Positions 9,064-19,613 of a DNA stretch of 42,334 bases are shown here, piece by piece. How positions within the stretch are numbered: position 1 is the stretch's first letter; every line of letters starts with the position of its first letter. Location: assembly GCF_009687865.1 (NCBI RefSeq), contig NZ_BLAE01000027.1, positions 1 through 42,334 of the forward strand. The letters run 5' to 3'. The notes under the pieces are model-generated. The model was not told the origin of the DNA. It saw only the letters and a list, made by a program, of their open reading frames with translations, and made no database searches. The position numbers and the translations under genes are program-made. The stretch is from Acrocarpospora macrocephala (GTDB taxonomy: Bacteria > Actinomycetota > Actinomycetes > Streptosporangiales > Streptosporangiaceae).

Positions 9064-12000
9064 ATGGCACAGCAGCCCCCCCCGCTCCGGGATGTCATCG
9101 ACATCAAGGAGTCGATCTCCACTTCGGACTTTGTGCTGAGCTTGGCCGAGGCGGTAACGCCTGAGGGGGCTGAGCACGCGCTCAAGGACTACGTGGTCAC
9201 CGAGCGACTGCTGGACAACTTCGACGAGGCGCTTGGGCTGATCAAGTCGGCGCTTGATGGGCGCGCGTCGAAGGCGGCTTACCTGCACGGTTCGTTCGGT
9301 TCTGGTAAGTCGCACTTCATGGCGGTGCTGTACGCGCTGCTCAGTGGTAATCATACGGCCCGGGCCAGGAAGGACTTCGACCCGGTGTTGACCCGGCACG
9401 AGTGGCTGGTCAGCGATGGCAAGAAGTTTCTGCTGGTGCCGTACCACATGCTTGGCGCGAAGGCCCTGGAGCAGCGGGTGCTCGGCGGTTACGTCAGCCA
9501 CATCAAGAAGGTGCACTCGGATGCGTCGACGCCGCAGGTCTACCGCACGGACTCGCTGTTCACCGACATCCGGGCCATGCGGGCGCGGATGGGAGACGCG
9601 GCGGTCATCGGCGGCCTCGGCGCTGAGGATGGCGGCGAGGACGACGAGTGGGGCGAGTCGTTCGCCTGGACGCCAGACCTGCTCGACGCCGCTCTCTCCG
9701 CGGAGGAGGCGCACGATGGCGGTGAGTCGCTGAACCTGGTGCATCCGACGACTCCGGCGGAGCTGCGGGCCAAGCTGGTGCAGGACGCGAGCACGAACCT
9801 GCTGCCCGGGTTTGCGAAGAACGCAGTCGAGGACGAGCACGGCTTCGTGTCCCTGGACGCCGGTCTGTCGGTTATCGCCCAGCACGCCAAGGCACTCGGC
9901 TACGACGGGCTCATCCTGTTCATGGACGAGCTGATTCTCTGGCTGGCGACGCTCATTCACGACCAGAAGTTCGTGGCCCGGGAAGCCAGTAAGATCACGA
10001 ACTTCGTCGAGGGAGGGGACGCGCGGCGGGCCATCCCCATCGTGTCGTTCATCGCGCGCCAGCGTGACCTGCGTGAACTGGTCGGCGAGGAGGTGTCGGG
10101 CGCGGCGGAGGCGTCGATCCAGGACACGCTGAACCTGGCCTCCGGACGGTTCGACAAGATCACATTGGAGGATCGCAACCTTCCGCAGATCGCCCACGCC
10201 CGCCTGCTTACTCCGAAGGACGGCAAGGCGGAACTGGTCACCGCGGCCTTCGAGCAGACCAAGAAGCTCGGCCCGCAGGTGTGGGACACCCTGCTCGGCT
10301 CGGACAGCGGGACCACGGGCGCGGATGAGGAGTCGTTCCGGCTGACATACCCCTTCTCGCCGGCCTTCATGGACACCCTGGTCCACATCTCCTCGGCCTT
10401 GCAGCGCTCCCGCACGGGCCTGAAGCTGATGGGGCAACTGCTGGCCCGCCATCGCAACGACCTGCGACTCGGACAGCTGATCCCGGTCGGCGAGCTGTAC
10501 CCGGTGATCGCCGACGGCGGTGACAAGCCGTTCGTGGACAGCCTGAAGGTGGTCTTCGAGGCCGCCGACAAGCTGTACAAGACCAAACTCCGGCCCTACC
10601 TGCTGACCGCCGCGAACCTCACCGAGGACGAGGTCGAGCAGTACCTCCACCGGCCCGAGACCATCGCCGACCCCCAGCTCGCTCAGCGCTGCAAGGTGTT
10701 CGTCGGCGAGAACCAGCTCGTTTGCACCCTGCTGCTGTCGGCACTGGCGCCCAGTGTCCCCGCGCTCAGAGACCTGACGATTCGTCGTCTTGGCGCGCTG
10801 AACTACGGCTCGGTGACCGCGCCGATCCCGGGCAGCGAGGTCGGCATCATCAAGAGCAAGGTGGCCGAGTGGGCCGCCCGCTTCCCCGAGATCAAGGAGA
10901 CCGGCACCGACGTCAACCCGGGCGTGCGGCTGGAGCTCGCGGGCGTCGACGTCGACTCGGTCATCGCCAACGCGGCCGTCAACGACAACCCGAGCAACCG
11001 GATCGCGCTCGCCAAGCGGCTGCTTATCGAAGAACTGGGAGTGGACCGTACCGACGGGCGACTCGGGGCCGACGAGCTGCGCCTGGTGTGGCGCGGCTCA
11101 ACCCGTTCAACCGAGGTGATCTTCGGAAACATCGCGGACGAGGACGAGTTGCTCGATCATGATCTGCAGCCACAGATCGAGGGACAGTGGCGGATCATCG
11201 TCGATCTGCCCTTCGACGAGAATGACTACGGTCCTGTGGATGACATCAACCGTCTTCGGGGCCTGGGTGAACGGCAGCGCGAGCGGACCCGGACGGTCGC
11301 CTGGGTGCCGACCCATCTGTCCGCCCAGCGACTGGCCGACTTCAAGCGGCTGGTCATCATCGACAAGGCGCTCTCGGACGACAACCGGTTCGCCACGCAG
11401 TACGCGGCGCATCTCAATGCCGACAACCGGGCCCGCGCCAAGGGCCTGTTGGAGACCCAGAAACTGGCGTTGCTCAAGCAGGTAAAGGGCGCCTTCAAAC
11501 AGGCCTATGGGCTGATGACGAAGACGACCACCGACGTCGAGTTGGGCTTCGACGAACATCTCGTGTCCCTGCGCGAGGTCAGCGGCCTGCGGGTCTCGTT
11601 TGGGCAGTCGATGCACGAGGCAGTGCGAGGGATCGCTGGCAAGCTGTTGGCTGCCCAGTTCCCGCAGCACCCTAATCTCGATCCAGATGGGACGCGGGTC
11701 GCGGTGAAGGCGGCCGACGCGAGGATCGTCTTCACGCACGTCCGAGGAGCCGCCGAGGCCCGCGACGGACGGGTTGAGGTGCCGGCCAAGGACCGCAAGC
11801 TGATGGAGCGAGTAGCCGGGCCGCTCGGCCTCGGGCAGCAGAAAGAGGCGTACTTCGAGCTGTCCAACCGCTGGGCCGATCACTTCCGGAGGCTGGCGCA
11901 GACCGAAGGCATAACCGGGGACCTGAGCCTGATCCACCTCATCGACTGGATGGACAAGCCGGAAAAGCGCGGTCTGGAAGCGTTCCTCGCGAACCTGGTG

Positions 12001-12936
12001 GCCGCCTCGTTCGCAGAGATGGACGACCGAGTGTGGGTGCGTGGGGGTGTCCCGCTCGACCCCGCACCCGAGTTGGCGCAGATCAAGCCGGGTGACGCGC
12101 TGCGCAGCCAGCCCTTGCCGGGGGAAAGCAACTGGAACACGGCCAGGGAGCGGTTCGAGACCATCTTCGGTGAGAAGGCGCCGACGCTTCGGCGCGGCAG
12201 GATGGTGCACCAGCTCGCCCGTCAGATCCTGACCACTGCGCGCTCCTACCAGGAGCACGCGGCAGGACTGGTCGGGCAGTTGGAGGATCACGCCGCGTTT
12301 CTCGGCTTGGACGAGACCGACGAGAGCGGACGTCTCGTGGTCGCCCGGCGGTCGCTCGAACTGCTGAAGGCGCTGGTGGACACCGGGCAGGCCGGTGCCG
12401 GGGCGTCCTCGGCGAAGAAGACCATCGAGACGCTGGCCCGCTTCGCTCTCGACCCGGTGAGTCCTGACCGGTATGGGACCTCCATTAAGAAGGCTCAGGC
12501 GGTCGCCCAGGCTCTCGCCGGGGCAGCCTGGGACACGCTGGACCTCGCGGAGGGGCAAGGGCCCGACGGCAAAGCCCTGCTGGAGTCCCTGCGCGGGATA
12601 GCCCGCGCCGACCAGCGTACGGCCGACCTCATCGAGGCGCTGGACCACACCCGTCGCGACGTCACCGCGCTGATCAAGCGCAACCAGAGGGACCCGCAGC
12701 CCTCGCCGCCCTCGCCCGGTCCCACCCCACTGCCTCCTGGACCGGAAAATGTGGACCTGGACACGGTCACCAGCGACCCGCGAGTGCCGGTAGACGGCCC
12801 CGCGCGCCGGTCAAGCGGTCGCCGCACGACTACGGCGGCCAGGGCGGTGGCCGATCTCCGGGCCGATTTGGCGGAGTTGGTGGCTCAGCAGCCAGGCGTC
12901 ACCATCGAGATCACTTGGCGGGTTGTGGACGAATGA
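9064..12936 (+). CDS. pglY: BREX-2 P-loop ATPase PglY
   Basis: This is a 1290-aa P-loop ATPase, the BREX-2 counterpart of BrxC. Walker A is G76-S-F-G-S-G-K-S83 and Walker B ends in D288-E289 (LILFMDE). The frame is open back to 8980, inside pglX. I chose ATG 9064 because AAGGAG lies at 9046-9051, 12 nt upstream, and the protein then begins just before the conserved LRDVIDI segment of the family. The gap to pglX is 32 nt. A run of eight Cs at 9076-9083, about five codons after the start, makes the 5' end a possible slippage site. The C-terminus has a Pro- and Ser-rich linker near residues 1215-1240 before a final conserved-looking segment. The gene ends in an ATGA overlap with pglZ. Both ATPase motifs are intact. 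Confidence 0.93.
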   Translation: MAQQPPPLRDVIDIKESISTSDFVLSLAEAVTPEGAEHALKDYVVTERLLDNFDEALGLIKSALDGRASKAAYLHGSFGSGKSHFMAVLYALLSGNHTARARKDFDPVLTRHEWLVSDGKKFLLVPYHMLGAKALEQRVLGGYVSHIKKVHSDASTPQVYRTDSLFTDIRAMRARMGDAAVIGGLGAEDGGEDDEWGESFAWTPDLLDAALSAEEAHDGGESLNLVHPTTPAELRAKLVQDASTNLLPGFAKNAVEDEHGFVSLDAGLSVIAQHAKALGYDGLILFMDELILWLATLIHDQKFVAREASKITNFVEGGDARRAIPIVSFIARQRDLRELVGEEVSGAAEASIQDTLNLASGRFDKITLEDRNLPQIAHARLLTPKDGKAELVTAAFEQTKKLGPQVWDTLLGSDSGTTGADEESFRLTYPFSPAFMDTLVHISSALQRSRTGLKLMGQLLARHRNDLRLGQLIPVGELYPVIADGGDKPFVDSLKVVFEAADKLYKTKLRPYLLTAANLTEDEVEQYLHRPETIADPQLAQRCKVFVGENQLVCTLLLSALAPSVPALRDLTIRRLGALNYGSVTAPIPGSEVGIIKSKVAEWAARFPEIKETGTDVNPGVRLELAGVDVDSVIANAAVNDNPSNRIALAKRLLIEELGVDRTDGRLGADELRLVWRGSTRSTEVIFGNIADEDELLDHDLQPQIEGQWRIIVDLPFDENDYGPVDDINRLRGLGERQRERTRTVAWVPTHLSAQRLADFKRLVIIDKALSDDNRFATQYAAHLNADNRARAKGLLETQKLALLKQVKGAFKQAYGLMTKTTTDVELGFDEHLVSLREVSGLRVSFGQSMHEAVRGIAGKLLAAQFPQHPNLDPDGTRVAVKAADARIVFTHVRGAAEARDGRVEVPAKDRKLMERVAGPLGLGQQKEAYFELSNRWADHFRRLAQTEGITGDLSLIHLIDWMDKPEKRGLEAFLANLVAASFAEMDDRVWVRGGVPLDPAPELAQIKPGDALRSQPLPGESNWNTARERFETIFGEKAPTLRRGRMVHQLARQILTTARSYQEHAAGLVGQLEDHAAFLGLDETDESGRLVVARRSLELLKALVDTGQAGAGASSAKKTIETLARFALDPVSPDRYGTSIKKAQAVAQALAGAAWDTLDLAEGQGPDGKALLESLRGIARADQRTADLIEALDHTRRDVTALIKRNQRDPQPSPPSPGPTPLPPGPENVDLDTVTSDPRVPVDGPARRSSGRRTTTAARAVADLRADLAELVAQQPGVTIEITWRVVDE
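9076..9083 (+). repeat. C8 homopolymer at the 5' end of pglY
   Basis: Eight consecutive Cs encode part of a QQPPPL segment at about residues 5-9 of PglY. A change of one base by replication slippage would shift the frame near the start and remove the protein. Eight is short compared with the long G tract known in S. coelicolor pglX, so switching here is only a possibility. Confidence 0.5.
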
Positions 12937-15788
12937 GCATCACAGCCACCGCGGGTACGGCGCGGTTGAACGTCGCGACCGTCACCCAGTACCTGTCATC
13001 GCAGTCGTCTTTGGCCACGTCCTTGACGGGCGGTGGGAAACGACGTGTCGTGCTCCTTCGATCCGCGCCCCAGTGGGACGGTCCCAGCGATCTGGCCTGG
13101 GGTGACGGGCGGCAGGCCCTGGTGGCGACGGCGTCCTCGCCGCTGGCCGTACACGAACTGGTGCTCGGCCATGAGGCGGTCGGCTCCCGGACACCAGCGG
13201 TGCTGGTCGTGCTGACCGACCGTGAGCAGCCAGAACTCGACCCGGCGATTCTTTCCCGCGTGCACAAGCAGCGCATCGACACCGTCGACAGCTGGAACGT
13301 CGTCAGGGAGGCGTTTGGCGCTGAGCAGGTCGATGCCCGGTTGCGGGATGCCAACTGGGCGGCCGAGGCACTCCTGGACGCCGCTCCCCCAGGAGGTTGG
13401 CCTCCCCTGGCCGGTGGGGTGCTGTCGCGCCGGGCCGCGCTCTCGGCGCTCGTGATGCGTCGCCTGCGACTCGGGCGCTATGCCACAGACGACAATCAAC
13501 TGCTCGATGACGACCTGAACATTTACACCTTGCTGGCGTGGTCCCTTAGCCCGGGAGGCCCGGAGCGGCTGCTCGCGCTGCGCGGGCCGGAACGGGCGGG
13601 CTTGGCAGCTTTCCTCGGCGAGGAGGACCAGGCTGGGGCGTCCGGAAGGGCGTTGCTCGCGCTGGTCGAAGCCGAGCATGGAGCGGACGCTGTGCCATAC
13701 GGGCTAGTGTGCGCGGCACTGTGGCTGCACGCCGAGGCTGACGCGCAGACTAACCGGGCGCGCGGACGGGCCGAGCGGTGGCTCGGTGAGGGACCACCCG
13801 CAGTCGGCGAGGCATTCGACCTGTTGATGACGGCATTCGCGCTGGACTGCGAAGAGTTCGTGTTGAGGTTGCTCGGCGCTGGCCGTACGGAAGGGGACGA
13901 AGAAGCGGCGCGCGAAGCGCGACGGCTCACCGGCACGGTCCTGGATCGAGCGGGTTCCCTGGCTCGGCAGCTCGGCGCCGAGACCGCGGTCGAGGCCAGC
14001 CCCGTACTGGCCGCCGGTCTCAGGGCACGGTTCGTGACGGCTGGCCAGGCGCTGGCAGCCGGAGAGCCTCAAGAGATCGCGAAGGCCGTCCGGAAGCTGG
14101 ACGCGCACCACCTGGCGGTCGACCCAGACGCGCGAGTGCGGATCGAGCGGGCCAAGATGGGACAGCGGCTCGCCCAGTGGCTGGCAACGGACCCCGCCGT
14201 GGAGGCCGAAACCGTCGCGGCCGCGGTGGAACGGCACATCGCCGAGACCGGCTGGGCGGATCAGGCGCTGGAGCACGTCGAGGCGGGGGGCGACCCCGAT
14301 CCTGTGCTGAAAGCGGCATACGACACTCTGGGTACCCGCGCCCGCAAGCGGCGGCACGAGATCGACCGATCCTTCGCCCGGACACTGGCCGCGTGGACGG
14401 CGGCAGGTACGGACCCCGGCTCGATGCTGACCGTAGAGTCCTTCCTCGTTCGCGTGGTCCGGCCGCTGGTGACGCTCAGGGCGGGGCGACGAATCTTGCT
14501 GCTGGTTCTGGACGGCATGAGCGCCGCGATCGCCGCCGAGCTGAGCGAGGAAATGCGCCGACACTGGGCGGAGTACGACCCCATACCGGACATCGAAAGT
14601 GCGCCGGCGCGCCGGCGCGGGATGGCTGCGGCGATTCCAACTCTGACCACGGTGTCCCGAACTTCACTGTTCGCGGGGAAGCTCTCGAAGGGCGGTCAGG
14701 TCGACGAGAAGCGGCACTTTCCCACGCACCGCTTCTGGGGAGGGGCTCCGGCCGCTGTCTTCCACAAGGACGACCTGCGCGGCGACACGGTCGGTGACCC
14801 ATTTGGGCCGGAGCTGACCGAGGCGCTCGCGGATCAGCGTACGCATGTCGCGGTTGTGCTGAACACCATTGATGACCGGCTCGCCAAGGAGCAGAAGCTC
14901 GGTGACGGCGCATGGCGGCTCGACCAGATCGGCAAGCTGCGAGAGCTGCTGTGGATAGCCGCCGAGCAGGGGATGGCGGTGATCCTCACCAGCGACCACG
15001 GACATGTCGTGGACCGCCACGGGGTGAAGGTCGAAGGCGAAAGTGTCGGCTCCGCCCGGCACCGCGCGCCCGGCGGGCCGTTGGGCGAAACCGAGATCAC
15101 ACTGTCCGGGCCGAGGGTGGTGTGGCCGGAACCAGGAGCTGAGATCGTGGCGCTCTGGGACGCCGACTCCCGCTACACGATGCAGAAGGCCGGTTACCAC
15201 GGGGGGGTCTCGCTCGCCGAGTTCACCATCCCGGTCCTTGCCTTCTTGCCCTTTGGCGCAGAGCCTCCCAGAGGCTGGCGTGAGCTGGGTGATCAACGTC
15301 CGGCGTGGTGGTCCCTGGATGTGGCGCCCCCGCAGATTGATGCGGCATCCCCGCAGATTGAGGTGGCTGCCGCGCCGAGGAAGCGGACAGGATCGTCGAA
15401 ACCACCGGTTGAGATGACGGGCGCGCTCTTCGATGTGGCCCCCATCCCTGCCACTCCCGTTGTGCCTCAGCCGGGTCCGCCCGATGACGATTTGGCCCGT
15501 CAGCTTCTCGGCTCGGATATCTTCCAGGCGCAGGTTGGTCTGCTGGCCAGGAAACCTCCACTGGACAAGATCGAGACCGCGCTGCGAGCGCTGCTCGACA
15601 CCAGCACTCTCCCTGCGACCGCCTTGGCGCAGCGCGTCGGCTACCCGGCGACTCGCGCTGACGGGTTCGCGGCCGTCCTGCGCCAACTTCTCAATTACGA
15701 CGGGGTTCAGGTCCTGGAGACTCTCCCAGACGGGCGCACGTTGCGACTCAACATGGGATTGCTCAGGGATCAGTTCGAGCTGAGGTAA
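12933..15788 (+). CDS. pglZ: BREX-2 alkaline-phosphatase-fold protein PglZ
   Basis: This 951-aa protein has the PglZ domain, a metal-binding alkaline-phosphatase-superfamily fold found in all main BREX types. Visible signatures are LVLDGMSAA with D527, followed by a TTVSRTSLF segment that could supply the nucleophile Ser or Thr, and TSDHGHV at 686-692 with metal ligands D688, H689 and H691. Near the end of the domain is a YHGGVS segment. The N-terminal half is largely helical and unassigned. The C-terminus, after a Pro-rich linker, looks like a small winged-helix region. The frame opens at 12915, but ATG 12933 gives an ATGA overlap with pglY and is preferred. A seven-G run at 15201-15207 lies within the YHGG codons. 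The gene is intact. Confidence 0.94.
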   Translation: MSITATAGTARLNVATVTQYLSSQSSLATSLTGGGKRRVVLLRSAPQWDGPSDLAWGDGRQALVATASSPLAVHELVLGHEAVGSRTPAVLVVLTDREQPELDPAILSRVHKQRIDTVDSWNVVREAFGAEQVDARLRDANWAAEALLDAAPPGGWPPLAGGVLSRRAALSALVMRRLRLGRYATDDNQLLDDDLNIYTLLAWSLSPGGPERLLALRGPERAGLAAFLGEEDQAGASGRALLALVEAEHGADAVPYGLVCAALWLHAEADAQTNRARGRAERWLGEGPPAVGEAFDLLMTAFALDCEEFVLRLLGAGRTEGDEEAAREARRLTGTVLDRAGSLARQLGAETAVEASPVLAAGLRARFVTAGQALAAGEPQEIAKAVRKLDAHHLAVDPDARVRIERAKMGQRLAQWLATDPAVEAETVAAAVERHIAETGWADQALEHVEAGGDPDPVLKAAYDTLGTRARKRRHEIDRSFARTLAAWTAAGTDPGSMLTVESFLVRVVRPLVTLRAGRRILLLVLDGMSAAIAAELSEEMRRHWAEYDPIPDIESAPARRRGMAAAIPTLTTVSRTSLFAGKLSKGGQVDEKRHFPTHRFWGGAPAAVFHKDDLRGDTVGDPFGPELTEALADQRTHVAVVLNTIDDRLAKEQKLGDGAWRLDQIGKLRELLWIAAEQGMAVILTSDHGHVVDRHGVKVEGESVGSARHRAPGGPLGETEITLSGPRVVWPEPGAEIVALWDADSRYTMQKAGYHGGVSLAEFTIPVLAFLPFGAEPPRGWRELGDQRPAWWSLDVAPPQIDAASPQIEVAAAPRKRTGSSKPPVEMTGALFDVAPIPATPVVPQPGPPDDDLARQLLGSDIFQAQVGLLARKPPLDKIETALRALLDTSTLPATALAQRVGYPATRADGFAAVLRQLLNYDGVQVLETLPDGRTLRLNMGLLRDQFELR

Positions 15789-15814
15789 GGGGCCGCAATG
15801 GGAGACTCGAAGGC

Positions 15815-17137
15815 GTGAGTACCGCTCGATCGTCCCGCCCCGCGCAGGTCAGTGCCGCGCGTCGCCGTGCTGTGATCGACGCGTTGCGGCGCGGTGCCGT
15901 GCCAGAAAGCGGGCTCGATCTGCTCGCTACGGGACTCGACCGGTTCGAGTCCGCCCTGGACGCCGAGCTGGACGCGGTCGCCTCGGGTTCGTCGGTGTTC
16001 AAGGCAGTTCGGGGAGAGTACGGATCCGGCAAGACCTTCTTCACCAGGTGGCTCGGGGAACGGGCTCAACGGCGGAACCTCGCCGTCGCGGAGATTCAGA
16101 TCTCGGAGACCGAGACTCCACTGCACAAGCTGGAGACCGTATACCGGCGGTTGACCGAACGTCTCACCACTGCCAGTTTCCCGCCGAGCGCGCTGCGGCC
16201 GGTGGTGGACGCGTGGTTTTACGCGCTGGAGGAAGACGCCCTCGCCGCTGGCGCTGCGGAGGACGAGCTACCCGCCAAGGTGGAGAAATTACTGACCGAC
16301 CGGCTTGCCGAGGTATCGCGGCATGCGCCGTCCTTCGCGACTGCGCTGCGCGGCTACCGGGCCGCGCTCCTCGAAGAGGATGAGACTACGGCAGCGGCAG
16401 TGTTGTCCTGGCTCGGCGGACAGCCGCACGTTGCCGCAGCAGCACGCCGGGCGGCAGGTGTACGCGGAGACCTCGACCACTTCGGGGCGCTCGGCTTCCT
16501 GCAAGGACTCCTCACCGTCCTGCGCGACTCCGGGCACCCGGGGCTTCTCGTCGTCCTGGATGAGGTCGAGACCCTCCAGAGAGTCCGCTCTGATGCACGC
16601 GACAAGGCGCTCAACGCGCTCCGGCAACTCATCGACGAGGTGCACTCGGGCCGCTTCCCCGGCCTGTACCTCGTGATCACCGGCACCCCGGCCTTCTACG
16701 ACGGGCAGCAAGGGGTACAGCGCCTCGCACCACTAGCGCAGCGACTGGCGACCGACTTCCAGACCGACCTGCGCTTCGACAATCCTCGTGCCGTCCAAGT
16801 TCGGCTGCCGGGGTTCACATTGGATTCGCTGGTGGGTCTTGGGGTGACCATTCGGGACTTGTACGCCGCCGGAGCGTCTGAACGAATCAAGGTCATCGTC
16901 GATGACGCCTATGTTGCTGATTTGGCGCAGGCGGTCGGTGGAGCGCTCGGCGGCAAGGTCGGAGTGGCGCCCCGGCTGTTCCTGAAGAAACTCGTCGGTG
17001 ACGTGCTCGACCGCGTCGACCAGTTCGAGGACTTCGACCCCAGGCAGCACTACGCGCTGACCGTTTCACCCAGCGAACTCACTGCCACCGAACGGAACCT
17101 CGCCGCCTCCGCCGATGACATCGACCTGGATGTGTGA
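15815..17137 (+). CDS. brxD: BREX ATP-binding protein BrxD
   Basis: This 440-aa AAA-like ATPase fits BrxD, an accessory ATP-binding protein of BREX type 2. Walker A is G67-E-Y-G-S-G-K-T74 and Walker B is LLVVLDE ending D249-E250, followed by VETLQR as in BrxD and DUF2791-like proteins. A later ITGTPAFYDG segment fits a sensor 1-type strand. The GTG start at 15815 lies 26 nt after pglZ; GGGAG lies about 8-12 nt upstream, and the ORF has no better placed ATG. The stop overlaps the next start as TGATG. Its role with the helicase BrxHI is inferred from their constant pairing in BREX-2 loci. No damage was seen. Confidence 0.92.
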   Translation: MSTARSSRPAQVSAARRRAVIDALRRGAVPESGLDLLATGLDRFESALDAELDAVASGSSVFKAVRGEYGSGKTFFTRWLGERAQRRNLAVAEIQISETETPLHKLETVYRRLTERLTTASFPPSALRPVVDAWFYALEEDALAAGAAEDELPAKVEKLLTDRLAEVSRHAPSFATALRGYRAALLEEDETTAAAVLSWLGGQPHVAAAARRAAGVRGDLDHFGALGFLQGLLTVLRDSGHPGLLVVLDEVETLQRVRSDARDKALNALRQLIDEVHSGRFPGLYLVITGTPAFYDGQQGVQRLAPLAQRLATDFQTDLRFDNPRAVQVRLPGFTLDSLVGLGVTIRDLYAAGASERIKVIVDDAYVADLAQAVGGALGGKVGVAPRLFLKKLVGDVLDRVDQFEDFDPRQHYALTVSPSELTATERNLAASADDIDLDV

Positions 17138-19266
17138 TGGCGGATCCGTTGGAGCGACTCGATCCGGTCGTCCTCCATCACATCGTCAACACACTCGGCT
17201 GGCCCGATCTACGCTCCCTGCAACGGGCGGCAGTCGAACCGCTGATGGACGGCCAGGACGCGATCCTTCTCGCGCCCACCGCGGGCGGCAAGACAGAGGC
17301 GGCCTGCTTTCCGCTCCTGTCCGCGATGGCGAGGGAGCGATGGACCGGCACATCGGTGCTGTACTTGTGTCCGCTCAAGGCGCTGCTCAACAATCTGGTC
17401 ACCCGGATCGACTCGTACGCTCACTGGCTTGGGCGCAGAGCCGCACTCTGGCACGGGGACATACCGGAATCACAGCGTCGGCGGATTCGCTCCGATCCGC
17501 CGGACATCCTGCTCACCACGCCCGAGTCAATGGAAGCGATGTTGATCGGAGTGAAGACCGATCACTCACACCTACTCGGAAACATCCGGGCGGTGGTCGT
17601 GGATGAGGTGCATGCCTTCGCTGGCGACGATCGCGGCTGGCACCTGCTGGCAGTTCTGGAGCGCCTGGAGCGCGTGACCGGCTCCCCAATCCAGCGGATC
17701 GGCCTGTCGGCGACCGTAGGCAACCCTGATCAACTGCTTTCCTGGCTGCAAGGATCCGGGACTGGAAAAAGGGCTGGGCATGTGGTGGCGCCGGACTTAA
17801 CGCCTTTGGCGGATTCTCGTCCGGCAGGAGAAATCGAACTCGACTACGTCGGCTCACTCGACAACGCCGCCAAGCTGATCGCAACGTTGCATCGGGGCGA
17901 GAAGCGGCTGGTGTTCTGCGACTCGCGCCGACAGGTCGAGCAGCTGAGTGCGGCCCTCCGCGCCCGCGATGTGACCACGTTCCTATCCCACGCTTCGCTC
18001 TCCGCCGACGAGCGCGCGAGGTCGGAGCGAGCCTTCGCGGAAGCGCGTGACTGCGTCATCGTCTCCACGTCCACCCTCGAACTAGGCATCGATGTCGGTG
18101 ATCTGGATCACGTGATCCAGATCGATTGCCCCAGTACGGTGGCGTCCTTTCTACAACGCATCGGGCGAACCGGGCGTCGTCGCGGCAGCGTGCGCAACTG
18201 CTTGTTCCTCGCGACGCGGAAAGAGACCCTGCTCCAGGCCGCGGGCCTGCTGGTCTTGTGGGGACGCGGCTGGGTCGAGCCGGTCACCCCGCCGCCCGAG
18301 CCACGCCATCTCGTCGCACAACAGCTACTCGCTGTCACCCTCCAGCAGCGGAAGATCGGCGATCAACTGTGGCCGGAAGAATGGAACGGCCTGGCACCTT
18401 TCGACCGATCAGCTGCCCCGATCCTGCGTCACCTGGTTGGTCAGGGTTTCCTCGACGAAGACGGCGGGCTGCTCTTCATCGGCCCCGAGGCCGAACGACG
18501 CTTCGGGCGACGCCATTTCATCGATTTGACCGCCTCCTTCACTGCTCCACCGCAGTTCACGGTGCTGGCAGGTCGTCAGGAGATCGGGCGAACCGACACG
18601 TCAGTGCTGACCGAGGAGAGACCAGGGCCACGACTGATCCTGCTCGCCGGCCGGAGCTGGCGGGTTACCTTCATCGATTGGGGACGCAAGAGAGCCTTCG
18701 TCGAACCCGCTGACAGCGGGGGCGTCGCCAAATGGACAAGCAGCGGCATTTCAGGACTGTCATATGCCTTGGCCCGTGCCATGCGGGACGTACTGCTCGG
18801 CGCAGACCCTCCGGTGTCACTCACCCGTCGGGCTCAGGCTGTTCTGGCCGAATGGCGCGAGGATGAGGCGCCCAGCATCGTGCATCCTAGTGGGACGCTG
18901 GTGACTCGGGTAGACGACGATGTTCGCTGGTGGACCTGGGCTGGCTATCGCGCGAACGCGACGCTTGCGGCAACGCTCCCGTCGATCGCCGATCCGGTCC
19001 AGCGGCCAACCGATTTCTCCGTACGGCTCCGCCAAGACTTGACTCCTCACGCCTGGCACGAGGCCCGCGCAAGCGCGGGTAACGGTGAAGTCCTGGTGTT
19101 ACCCGACGTAGATCGTCGTGCGGTTCACGGACTGAAATTCTCCGTCGCGTTGCCGGAACGACTAGCGGTGGCAACGGTCGCGGCTCGATTGGCTGATTTC
19201 GACGGTGCTCGGGCTGCCCTTCTCGAGCCGATTCGCCTGCAGCTCAGGTCTCCTGTTGATGGATAG
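17137..19266 (+). CDS. brxHI: BREX Lhr-like superfamily 2 helicase BrxHI
   Basis: This 709-aa DEAD/DEAH-type helicase is related to Lhr. Motif I is APTAGGKT (46-53), motif II D156-E-V-H159, motif III S191-A-T193 and motif VI Q340-R-I-G-R-T-G-R347. The approximately 350 residues after the two RecA-like domains include a winged-helix-like region and an Lhr-type C-terminal part. I chose ATG 17137, which overlaps the brxD TGA by 1 nt; a GTG one codon earlier is also possible. It is the last gene of the BREX-2 operon and should act as a DNA-unwinding or translocating component; the mechanism in BREX is not known to me. All helicase motifs are intact. Confidence 0.93.
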   Translation: MADPLERLDPVVLHHIVNTLGWPDLRSLQRAAVEPLMDGQDAILLAPTAGGKTEAACFPLLSAMARERWTGTSVLYLCPLKALLNNLVTRIDSYAHWLGRRAALWHGDIPESQRRRIRSDPPDILLTTPESMEAMLIGVKTDHSHLLGNIRAVVVDEVHAFAGDDRGWHLLAVLERLERVTGSPIQRIGLSATVGNPDQLLSWLQGSGTGKRAGHVVAPDLTPLADSRPAGEIELDYVGSLDNAAKLIATLHRGEKRLVFCDSRRQVEQLSAALRARDVTTFLSHASLSADERARSERAFAEARDCVIVSTSTLELGIDVGDLDHVIQIDCPSTVASFLQRIGRTGRRRGSVRNCLFLATRKETLLQAAGLLVLWGRGWVEPVTPPPEPRHLVAQQLLAVTLQQRKIGDQLWPEEWNGLAPFDRSAAPILRHLVGQGFLDEDGGLLFIGPEAERRFGRRHFIDLTASFTAPPQFTVLAGRQEIGRTDTSVLTEERPGPRLILLAGRSWRVTFIDWGRKRAFVEPADSGGVAKWTSSGISGLSYALARAMRDVLLGADPPVSLTRRAQAVLAEWREDEAPSIVHPSGTLVTRVDDDVRWWTWAGYRANATLAATLPSIADPVQRPTDFSVRLRQDLTPHAWHEARASAGNGEVLVLPDVDRRAVHGLKFSVALPERLAVATVAARLADFDGARAALLEPIRLQLRSPVDG

Positions 19267-19613
19267 AGTAATTTACCCGCCTGCCCGGAGGCGTGGCTGA
19301 TGGCTGTGGTGCGCCGCATGTCTCTGTGTGCACGCGACCGCAGGGAGGTCCTCTAAGTTCACCCTGGCCCAGGAGGGACTTATTGGTCAGCGTGAAAGCA
19401 TTAAAGCCCCTGCTCAGCGGGCTTTCTTCATGTCGGGTGGCTATGACGGTTCGAAATGGGATCTGACCCACATTTCGTGTGGGCTTGATCCGGTTTGACG
19501 ACACTTTGGTCCTGCCCTGGCGCAAGCTCAGTAACTGAGTGAGCAGCGGTTAGTGAGCCTGGGTATGCGGAGGTAGCGTCGGTTGTCTGGCCGTCCCCAC
19601 CGCGTACGACCGG
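19267..19613. other. intergenic region between the convergent BREX and GHKL-nuclease genes
   Basis: This 347-nt stretch holds no convincing gene. It contains the hairpin at 19403-19425 that probably ends BREX transcription. The sequence around the hairpin closely matches, in inverted orientation, the region just after the tRNA-Leu gene. Confidence 0.5.
19403..19425 (+). terminator. hairpin downstream of the BREX operon, probable terminator
   Basis: AAAGCCC at 19403-19409 pairs with GGGCTTT at 19419-19425 across a 9-nt loop, and the 3' arm ends in TTTCTTC. It lies 137 nt after the brxHI stop and could serve both strands. The hairpin and the TTCATGTCG tail almost match the terminator after tRNA-Leu. 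Confidence 0.6.

Noticed and set aside
8926-10650. A 574-aa minus-strand frame within pglX and pglY
   Set aside because: High-GC third-position bias opens antisense frames; no motif was seen and pglY motifs are on the + strand.
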